From the IMG/VR virus record IMGVR_UViG_3300009161_000286, positions 1 through 20,781 of that record: a stretch of 20,781 nt of DNA, one strand, 5' to 3'. The translations under genes and the position numbers were made by a program. A model generated the notes under the pieces. The model searched no databases, had not been told where the DNA came from, and saw only the letters and a list, made by a program, of their open reading frames with translations. The stretch comes from a virus. Shown in pieces: positions 16,401 through 20,781 of this stretch (position 1 is the stretch's first letter; each line of letters starts with the position of its first letter).

Positions 16401-16898
16401 AGGTACTCTTACTGCACCGACCATATCAGGCACGGATGTTATTACCCGCTCGGCAATAAACGGAACAGCATTAAGCGGGTTACGGGCAAGATCTTTAAGT
16501 TGCGTGCTTGGCTGGTAGTCCAAGTCCTTATCAAAATCTTTTAGCGATTTAGCCCAATCAAACAAAGGCTGAAGCTGTTTCTTGTTTTTAATGTCTTCGG
16601 GACTTATGCCCGACAGAGGCACAGCCAATTCCAATTTGTCACCGACTCGCTCGGCAACTTCTACTACGGAATCTACAAAAGCGCCAGTCAAAGAAGCTGT
16701 GCGACCAATCGCCCCAATAAGCGGATTTGATGTAGTGCCTTGCGGTTGTTCTGTAGGTGTTAAAACCGGTGCGGCTTGCCACCACTCTCCTGCTTTTGCT
16801 TCAGGCTTAGTTTCTTCTTTGGCAATTGGGGCATCCTTCCACCACTCAGCAGGTTTTTCTTGTGCTACTGGCGCATCTTCCCACCATTCTTTTGCCAT
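10455..16898 (-). CDS. Giant virion protein with HExxH metallopeptidase motif (probable internal/ejection protein)
   Basis: A 2147-aa protein. The N-terminus carries three repeats of the form EWWxxAPV/I (about residues 4-12, 18-26, 38-46), then a region with hydrophobic helices (145-175, 195-290) and a proline run (300-304). A low-complexity Gln/Ala/Glu linker covers about 300-430 and 640-760. Residues 905-1035 hold a metallopeptidase-like domain: WDASRGLFLR, H949-E-M-L-H953, then REFVAYAMSDPRFQ (1021-1034), where E1022 may be the third zinc ligand. The C-terminal half is helical, with hydrophobic segments at about 1583-1609 and 1832-1860, an acidic patch DEDEDD (1871-1876), and a coiled coil (2035-2085). 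The C-terminus resembles large polyvalent phage proteins (LPD38-like, from memory). Such proteins are packaged and ejected with the DNA. The Shine-Dalgarno (TAAGG) overlaps the previous stop; the gap is 8 bases. Confidence 0.93.
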   Translation of the reverse strand: MAKEWWEDAPVAQEKPAEWWKDAPIAKEETKPEAKAGEWWQAAPVLTPTEQPQGTTSNPLIGAIGRTASLTGAFVDSVVEVAERVGDKLELAVPLSGISPEDIKNKKQLQPLFDWAKSLKDFDKDLDYQPSTQLKDLARNPLNAVPFIAERVITSVPDMVGAVRVPVAYAMARTKEILDERVKNDEKTLDDATVADVTAAATAAVFELTFERFATKSLFKPTTGATKTGRIAKETGIQAGTEVAEEEAAYLGEAAGTKKGLSAEEALTRGAEAALVGGGLGATVQGVKEVFAPEAEAQTPPPPPVGSAVQQAAATPGPGMPAIDPARVEQLTQTFIDQGLDPSRAQFRAVEVATREAEDQADEQTSAGEQASAGEQGFIPNFTNWTDAGLASTLEYQLAKPENEQNQPLIAAVQTEIQQRAATQGEPDVGQTIAKPSGVSVPMAGQPNTDTTARGTGIAEPSRVVPTGQDVAGVATGETVQPTTVGGLNLSPIPYEFRSQAGQGQPVVTNTGENNIIDYSGRRIVLVDINGVQVPFYLSTGSGGKVDVPAGKWYPFFGIGADGWINKTGGKEMAGYYGSEVLRNTAAMLDSTIGDIRNDTNVPKVGAYGAHIEAINAGFDPAENGAANTLTKVRSNIDSLLNRLNSAEQAALQEAATEGELTTEDQAALQEELAAEQAKTDDQYAEEAEIPESVANVVGDLTTLPAEEEAPVIVAKGKTGPKGPRQTPEQKAASDERRKQQTKNYKQNVKAVDAAEAALNNTLTDLKPENYGSDAELQEGVESQRIKKIQAIKSLLLLNRALKGTTLGKRVAELLKNPNITAQELENVKKGIAAQVSKANTQVKVGRADGRFSDMTNGQQALRHIIKTGNAFQKFLAQRLLPFVKDVNFKVIEEDDALPSQITEGGAEADWDASRGLFLRVVATGERFVFVRGISGGPSQGINNVTVLHEMLHAALNKKLDLALDAIQSGFDRKSDLATAYNALLGTMNLTVDRVNEMREAGTLPEFMEDLISANIFGDPREFVAYAMSDPRFQKLLMETEGRIKQSLFNRFINNIRQFFNMDASHTSALLDIVTITDIMLTARKTPLMRMKEAEEKLSGNMAQVSSAIKAKKQRVNASLLKIQRGDFADAMREIPTLVGLRDQQTFLDVLNSSWVGFTNFKLQQLLPAMQTEALVQWADRLGIKGIKESWQYLGDMAAMRNSLTTKMVPISDALTKLAAKAPEQFQRLASVMHYSTLLYRDPTKPFYLTAETGAKREHHAFATKAARDAYIQANNARLQTLGSMKTVEDTDLENLWNGLTDANKKLYEQARDFYKGNHELYHQLLEEQIANSKLVGAAGNANSPKGKLIAQIKQMYEDGKNLYPYFPLMRYGQYWIRVGKGVGREFYMFENAFDRNMFLRQRFRQLQAAGETRSLKEMLEAEAIDMGNDLSNARKKMEADASGLVKEMFKAIDDGAKNGTLDAKAIEELKDQIYQMYLQTLPDRNFRRQFMHRQGTTGFTGDIGRNFVETGTNMANQLARIKFGPKIMGEIERAQDLLKGNPDKAKLGEFVTEMRMRAEQQVRPEPEDSFGFQASNFLNQSAYLWLMTSVKTAAAQMTAMPIFVGPVLTSNHGFNPFRVAASLSKSLAIFGTTGIKRTADDGTVSYEFPSMANNQLVKLSGDEKLAAQYMLDRGISESTQTNDLMNRKSVSTKQSTSVARRTMGAAATVMTGLFHHAERMVREVTFMTSYRLYRDDINPDTKKKYTHEEALRAAEAETREALGNYHASNRPRGLIANAERQVLINAHKPTGRAILQFKMFPAFVTTFFMRNAYRMFAGLDAKDRAKAMTQFVGTLTMSTALAGYVGIPGATMAMGAIQGAMNVYRDLFGDEDEDDPLEKRNLELWFRNVWLPQTFGNVKIGDATLDEVLDRGLISTMTGYDISSSLSMNNMWFPEVKESATAAAEMQEYLMSLLGPGASLYFKQIPQAIDYFNKGEVMRGVEQLAPAFARGAFTAARYGKEGALTSTGSAIKEAKEFTEGQLWAQSMGFATTGLVAQREAIFKLQGEILKVRQERTKLLDRLDLEINKGDDEDVEKVLEKIQKFNSRNPFAMIEYENIEQSLDKQAKRRMQADRGMPIDERYFPQVAPVLEAPGKKLEREAAKARE
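15771..15812 (-). repeat. 18-bp tandem repeat within the giant protein gene
   Basis: Two nearly perfect 18-bp units (15771-15788 and 15789-15806, one mismatch) plus the first six bases of a third. On the minus strand they encode a repeated six-residue unit (SAGEQA/T type) in the Gln/Glu-rich linker. Being a multiple of three, copy-number change would keep the frame. Confidence 0.85.
16761..16889 (-). repeat. Coding repeat: three EWWxxAPV motifs
   Basis: The N-terminal residues 4-46 of the giant virion protein contain EWWEDAPVA, EWWKDAPIA and EWWQAAPVL, spaced 14 and 20 residues apart. Linkers are Lys/Glu-rich and unlike each other, so the Trp-Trp and Ala-Pro positions are what is kept. Role unknown; a binding motif for another virion protein is one possibility. 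Confidence 0.85.
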
Positions 16899-16906
16899 GA
16901 TGTGCC

Positions 16907-19858
16907 TTACGGTTTAATACGGGTTGTACCATCAGGGGCAATAAACCTAGTACCCGATGGCGCTGCATTATATTGAGCCTGTGAAAGTTTTTGTGGTGGC
17001 CCACTTCGGCTTGGCATACCAGTATTAACCGGTAGGGGTTGGTCTGTAGGTGCGGGCGTACTTGATCCTGCTCCACCTGCACGTTCAGCAATCCAGCGTC
17101 TCTTGTAGTCCTCAGCAGCAGCACCGCTTGGGTCGGCGGCATTAAGCTGTTTAACCTGTTTGAATATGGGATCTTTGGGATTCATCATGGCGGACTTCCA
17201 ATCTTTACCCGCTGATTCAAGCTTCTTCATGTCCAAAGTTTCACGAGCAATATCTTCTTTTACGTTGCCGGGATAACGACCACTTAAATTCAAGAATTCT
17301 TTTGTGGCGCGGGCGTTGATCTCCGCAGGAGACATATTTGGGTTCTTTTCCTTCAAGTCTGCGGCCAATGCGGCAATTTGTCGGTCCGCTGTTGCACCAG
17401 CTTCTTTGTTGATTCTTGCAGCGGCAAGATGGCTTGCAGCGCTAACACCTGCAACTCTTAATGCGTTTTCGCCTTGCATTTCAGTTCCAGCCAAACCGCT
17501 TTCAAGTTGAGCAACCTTTTCTTGCACGCCAAGGTTTGTTTTGAACGCATCTCTCTTCAAATCTTGTGCACGAGTCTCTTCAGCATCTGCCTTATTAATC
17601 AAGCCTTCCTTACGAGATTGCTGCGCAGTAGCCAACAAAATTTCAGATTGACGTAATTTGTCATCAACCTCACGGTTTTCTTTCTTAAGTTTTCCTACTT
17701 CGCCAACAAATTGTTGCCCAGCTTCACCCAGTCCGGAAAGAAGCTGCTGCTTTTGGCTTTCACCGGGTTTCTTGCTACGTGCCAACAAACCCAAACTTGC
17801 CATAGCAAAAGCAAGCCCTTGATCTTTCTCCATTTGCTCAGGCAATTTTGCTCGCTTGGCTTTGGTTTCTTCTAAATATGGTTGGGTGATGTCAGGGCCA
17901 TAGCGTTTTTCCAACATCGGGATACGGGTAGAAATAGCTTCATCTCTTTGTTCTGGAGTCGGCTCTACCGGTGCTTTGTTAGCCATTGCTTTTAAATCAG
18001 TCAAACTCTGTTCAAATCGCTTGCCGTACGTGCCGCCACCAGCAAACGCAACAATACCGCCATTAGCAGCCATCATTGTTTCTTGTTGCTCTTCTGGGAT
18101 TTGGTCAAACGCTGAACCAAGACCACGGTCAATAGAAGCCGACTGCGCTTGTATTGCGTTTAGTTCGGCAATACGTTCATCAATTGCCTCTGCTGTATCA
18201 ATATCACGGCGAGCAAGCGCGGCTTCTTTAGCTTTTTTCAAGCCCTCCATGCTATACATATCTTCAACAATGCTGTCTTTGTTGGCTTGGCTTGTTACCC
18301 CGCCGCCCTCTGCGTAGGAGGTCATCAGACCACCCTCTTTACCAAACAGCCCTGACTTGCCAAAGCCATAAGCAGCGCCACCCAAGCCCGCTAATGTTTG
18401 AACTGTGCCGGGGCCTTGTGAATACATAGTGCTCGTAGATTGCTGACCCAGTGGTAAGCCACGGATCATGTCGGACATGAAGCCCAACTGTTTGTACGGA
18501 TAGTTCTGCTGGTTCTGGAAATCTTGGTAATCCTGATCCAAATAACGTTGAGCTTGTTGTTGCATCTGCCCGCCGTATGCGCTTTGCAACTTATTGATGT
18601 CCATGCCCTGTTGGAACTGCTGACCACCTAACTGACCAAGCTGACCTGAGCCTTGTAGAGCAGTTTGAAGGCCTTGCATACCAAGACCAGCGCCATACTG
18701 ACGAGATTGCTCAGCCAGTTGCTGTGCCGCTTGACCATATTGAGCACGTTGTTGCGCGGCATTCATTTCCTGACCGTAGCCGTATTGTTTAGATTGTTCT
18801 GACGCTTGCTGGGCCGTCATACCCATTTGTTGATTTGCAAGCGCGGCTTGCATTGCTTGTTGAGCGTTTAATCCTTGCGTCTGTAACTTAGCGGCTAAGT
18901 TTTGTACATTGGCTTGCTGCTGAGCGCTTAGATTCTGAGCACCTACGTTGTATCCCGTTTGTTGATTGGCTAAAGCGGACTGTAACCCTGCTTGCAAGTT
19001 GGCTTGTTGCGCGGTAAGACCGTAGCCTTGCTCAGCGTTAAATTGCTGCATGGCTTGTTGGTAAGCGTCTTGCTGCCCTTTGGCAGTAATGTCGCCTTTT
19101 TGTTGGGCAAGATTCCGTGCCGCTTCGGCGTTCATAATAGCCTGACGAGATCCACCAAAAGCGCCTGCCTGTGCAGCTTGAGCGCCGCGTTGTGTTCCTG
19201 CTATATCCGCTTGACGCTGGGCTTCACGTTGTTGAATATCCACCACATTTTGCATGTAGGGTGACATGTAGCTAGCCGCCGTACCTTTATCAGTAAATGA
19301 TTTTGTAGATGCTGCTTTAGTGCCGCCACCAAACCCAGATACGTCAGCAGGGCCCATCATCTGAGCGGCGGACATTGATCCGCCTTCCTGTGTAAACGGG
19401 TTTACTCTTTCGTAACCAAAAGTGGTATTAGCGTATTTATCTGGCGCGGTAAACTGATTTGTGAATTGTCCGGGCTGATAGCTAGTGCCCAAAGCCCCAA
19501 TACCTGCGGCAGTGGCTAAGTCCGTGGCGGTTCCCAATTGTTCGGAAGGCCGCATATAATCAGCAGCCTGCTGTGCCCGCTGTTGCATTGGGTTAAACCC
19601 AGCAATACGTTGTCCGGTATATTGTTGGTAAGGGTTTTGATTGATGTCGGTAAGAGCCGCGCCTTTAGCAAGTGTGTCTTTAGCATACGGGCGTGCCCAC
19701 TCAGGCAACTCTGCTATTTGCGTTGTTTTATCTGGTGGTGCTGCACTTCCGCCGCTATCCCCGCCGCCGCCATAGATGCGACCGCCAAGTTTTAAACGGG
19801 TAGCTGATTCACCAATAGGTTCGCCAAGGGCGTAAAGTTGTCTGCGTGAGTAATTCAT
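16907..19858 (-). CDS. Gln/Ala-rich internal virion or tape-measure-like protein
   Basis: A 983-aa protein. Residues 1-31 (YSRRQLYALGEPIGES, then a Gly run) resemble the start of a phage virion family I know only as unnamed. Residues 197-262 hold YMSPYMQNVVDIQ and AGAFGGSRQAI, which recur in phage internal proteins. Residues about 205-450 are dominated by Gln, Ala and Gly in helix-favouring arrays (repeated AxxANQQ and QQxxxQA units). Two glycine motifs follow: GGLMTSYAEGGG (509-520) and GGIVAFAGGG (600-609). From about 610 to 880 it is a charged coiled-coil-like helix, ending in PSGTRFIAPDGTTRIKP. No enzyme motif is seen. Position between the acetyltransferase and the giant protein supports a structural or DNA-ejection role. 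GGAG at 19864-19867 is its Shine-Dalgarno, and the start overlaps the previous stop. Confidence 0.88.
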   Translation of the reverse strand: MNYSRRQLYALGEPIGESATRLKLGGRIYGGGGDSGGSAAPPDKTTQIAELPEWARPYAKDTLAKGAALTDINQNPYQQYTGQRIAGFNPMQQRAQQAADYMRPSEQLGTATDLATAAGIGALGTSYQPGQFTNQFTAPDKYANTTFGYERVNPFTQEGGSMSAAQMMGPADVSGFGGGTKAASTKSFTDKGTAASYMSPYMQNVVDIQQREAQRQADIAGTQRGAQAAQAGAFGGSRQAIMNAEAARNLAQQKGDITAKGQQDAYQQAMQQFNAEQGYGLTAQQANLQAGLQSALANQQTGYNVGAQNLSAQQQANVQNLAAKLQTQGLNAQQAMQAALANQQMGMTAQQASEQSKQYGYGQEMNAAQQRAQYGQAAQQLAEQSRQYGAGLGMQGLQTALQGSGQLGQLGGQQFQQGMDINKLQSAYGGQMQQQAQRYLDQDYQDFQNQQNYPYKQLGFMSDMIRGLPLGQQSTSTMYSQGPGTVQTLAGLGGAAYGFGKSGLFGKEGGLMTSYAEGGGVTSQANKDSIVEDMYSMEGLKKAKEAALARRDIDTAEAIDERIAELNAIQAQSASIDRGLGSAFDQIPEEQQETMMAANGGIVAFAGGGTYGKRFEQSLTDLKAMANKAPVEPTPEQRDEAISTRIPMLEKRYGPDITQPYLEETKAKRAKLPEQMEKDQGLAFAMASLGLLARSKKPGESQKQQLLSGLGEAGQQFVGEVGKLKKENREVDDKLRQSEILLATAQQSRKEGLINKADAEETRAQDLKRDAFKTNLGVQEKVAQLESGLAGTEMQGENALRVAGVSAASHLAAARINKEAGATADRQIAALAADLKEKNPNMSPAEINARATKEFLNLSGRYPGNVKEDIARETLDMKKLESAGKDWKSAMMNPKDPIFKQVKQLNAADPSGAAAEDYKRRWIAERAGGAGSSTPAPTDQPLPVNTGMPSRSGPPQKLSQAQYNAAPSGTRFIAPDGTTRIKP

Positions 19859-20331
19859 ACTGGCTCCGTGCTTAATATCTTCGTGTAGATTTTGTCGGTA
19901 TGTTTGTACCCGAGGTATTCAAACAACCGAGAATTATCCAAGTGAATTTTGGTGTGCATGATGATTCTGTTGACACCATCTTGCTTAAGCACATCTTCGG
20001 CATATTGGAATAGTCTTATCCCAACTCGGCCTTGACGGAATTCTTTTTTGACAAAATATATGTCTTCAAATGCGGTCTTACATGTCATGTAGTGTAAATG
20101 GGGGTGCACAATAAAGAGTATGTAACCAATCAGATTACCCTCCGCCCTACATGTGATGCACCGCAACATATTATTTACCGCCAAACGCCCATACGCCACA
20201 TAGTCCGGTTGAAGGGGGAAGTCCTTAGTTACACACAATTCATCATAATGTTCGGGCAGAAGAATCTGCAACTCGTCTATAAATGTAGACGGGTCTTCAT
20301 TTGCGTATACGATGTTTGTAACTGCATTCAT
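19855..20331 (-). CDS. GNAT-family N-acetyltransferase
   Basis: A 158-aa protein fitting the GNAT fold. Residues 66-78 (NLIGYILFIVHPH) match strands 2-3, EDIYFVKKEFRQGRVG (89-104) is strand 4 and the acetyl-CoA pyrophosphate loop, followed by helix 3 (105-117), and NSRLFEYLGYKH (133-144) is the usual C-terminal motif B. The loop reads R99-Q-G-R-V-G104; the glycine usual at position 102 is arginine. The family transfers an acetyl group from acetyl-CoA to an amine, but the substrate cannot be read from sequence. It overlaps its neighbours by four bases on both sides, so it is made with the virion proteins. It may modify a host target or a structural protein. Its own Shine-Dalgarno is weak. Confidence 0.88.
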   Translation of the reverse strand: MNAVTNIVYANEDPSTFIDELQILLPEHYDELCVTKDFPLQPDYVAYGRLAVNNMLRCITCRAEGNLIGYILFIVHPHLHYMTCKTAFEDIYFVKKEFRQGRVGIRLFQYAEDVLKQDGVNRIIMHTKIHLDNSRLFEYLGYKHTDKIYTKILSTEPV

Positions 20332-20781
20332 GCTGGCAAATATTTCTCAGAGCGGCTATTCTTTGCCACCTTGCCCTTGCCGACAGTCTTGCCACGAGCC
20401 TTCTGAATCCTGTCCATCATTGCGTACAACTTACGTGCGCCAGCTTCAGTTGAGCCATTGCCCAACTCAGAAACGATACGTGCAGGTACAACAAACTCAC
20501 CGTCGGCTAAACGTGCAGGCTGCTTCTTACCAATCATTGCAGGGATGGAATCAGACACACCGTCACCGGGGCCACGGAGCAGTCTGCCGCCGTCTGAGTA
20601 GTCGCCAAGGTGAGAAATACTGCCACCCGCTGCACGACCCACACCCAAGTTGCCGCTCAGGCCAAACCCACCCACTCCTCTTCTCTCGCCATAAATCTTT
20701 TGACCATTTCTGTCATAGCCAATTACGGGACGGTTTTCAATGTTAAAAGCATCCGCCGCTGGGTCGGCTTCGGTTGATGGC
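20328..20781 (-). CDS. Glycine-rich virion-associated protein, C-terminal part (5' partial)
   Basis: The frame is open from the right window edge to the TGA at 20328-20330, so at least 150 residues of a longer protein are visible. A GTG at 20675 is in frame, but coding continues upstream of it with no stop (PSTEADPAADAF, then NRPVIGYDRNGQKIYGERR), so I read it as internal. The C-terminus has GGRLLRGPGDGVSDSIPAMI, then LADGEFVVPARIVSELGNGS and GARKLYAMMDRIQ, and ends in a basic tail with KYLPA. This GPGxGxSDSIPA...GEFVVPA pattern recurs in phage structural-module proteins of unknown function. The stop overlaps the GNAT start as ATGA. A structural or internal virion role is likely from position. 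Confidence 0.83.
   Translation of the reverse strand, partial: PSTEADPAADAFNIENRPVIGYDRNGQKIYGERRGVGGFGLSGNLGVGRAAGGSISHLGDYSDGGRLLRGPGDGVSDSIPAMIGKKQPARLADGEFVVPARIVSELGNGSTEAGARKLYAMMDRIQKARGKTVGKGKVAKNSRSEKYLPA

Noticed and set aside
20328-20675. GTG at 20675 as the true start of the right-edge gene
   Set aside because: The frame stays open to the window edge with protein-like sequence, so the GTG is most likely internal.

Overview
The window looks like a piece of a tailed double-stranded DNA phage (Caudoviricetes) of moderate GC content. It has closely packed genes with four-base ATGA overlaps, a phage family A DNA polymerase, a phage primase-ATPase, and very large virion-type proteins. 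The glutamine/alanine-rich and very large virion proteins suggest a podovirus-like phage with ejected internal proteins, probably infecting a Gram-negative aquatic bacterium. Host and habitat are inference. I see no integrase, rRNA, tRNA, insertion sequence or CRISPR array, and no gene-less stretch longer than about 100 bases.

Left arm, 1-10363, plus strand: a replication and recombination module. In order it encodes a VRR-NUC nuclease (5' end outside the window), a proofreading family A DNA polymerase, an unrecognised 311-aa protein, a Cas4/RecB-like nuclease with four cysteines, a small unknown protein, an HNH endonuclease, an SNF2-type helicase, a 143-aa coiled-coil protein, a 310-aa zinc-finger-like protein with an acidic tail (possibly a single-strand DNA-binding protein), a small helix-turn-helix protein, a 951-aa primase-ATPase fusion (PrimPol + zinc/PriCT region + DUF927-like ATPase) and a 64-aa protein. 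The spacing suggests polycistronic transcription. One good sigma70-like promoter with a palindrome over its -35 box lies at 5675-5702, just before the coiled-coil and zinc-finger genes.

Centre, 10364-10457: a short convergent junction with a strong rho-independent terminator for the left arm. Its T tract runs into the stop codon of the opposing gene.

Right arm, 10455-20781, minus strand: a virion module transcribed toward the left arm. In transcription order it holds the C-terminal part of a glycine-rich phage protein (running off the window), a GNAT acetyltransferase, a 983-aa Gln/Ala-rich probable internal virion or tape-measure-like protein, and a 2147-aa protein with tandem N-terminal Trp-Trp repeats, a central HExxH metallopeptidase motif and a C-terminal region like the large polyvalent phage proteins. 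The first three genes overlap by four bases each and the last gap is only 8 bases, so this is one transcription and translation unit. The 2147-aa and 983-aa proteins are plausible DNA-ejection proteins.

Points that stand out: leucine at the polymerase position equivalent to E. coli Pol I residue 762, a motif C reading HDA instead of HDE, four nuclease/helicase types in one operon, a protease motif inside a giant virion protein, and several conserved-looking but unnamed phage proteins.
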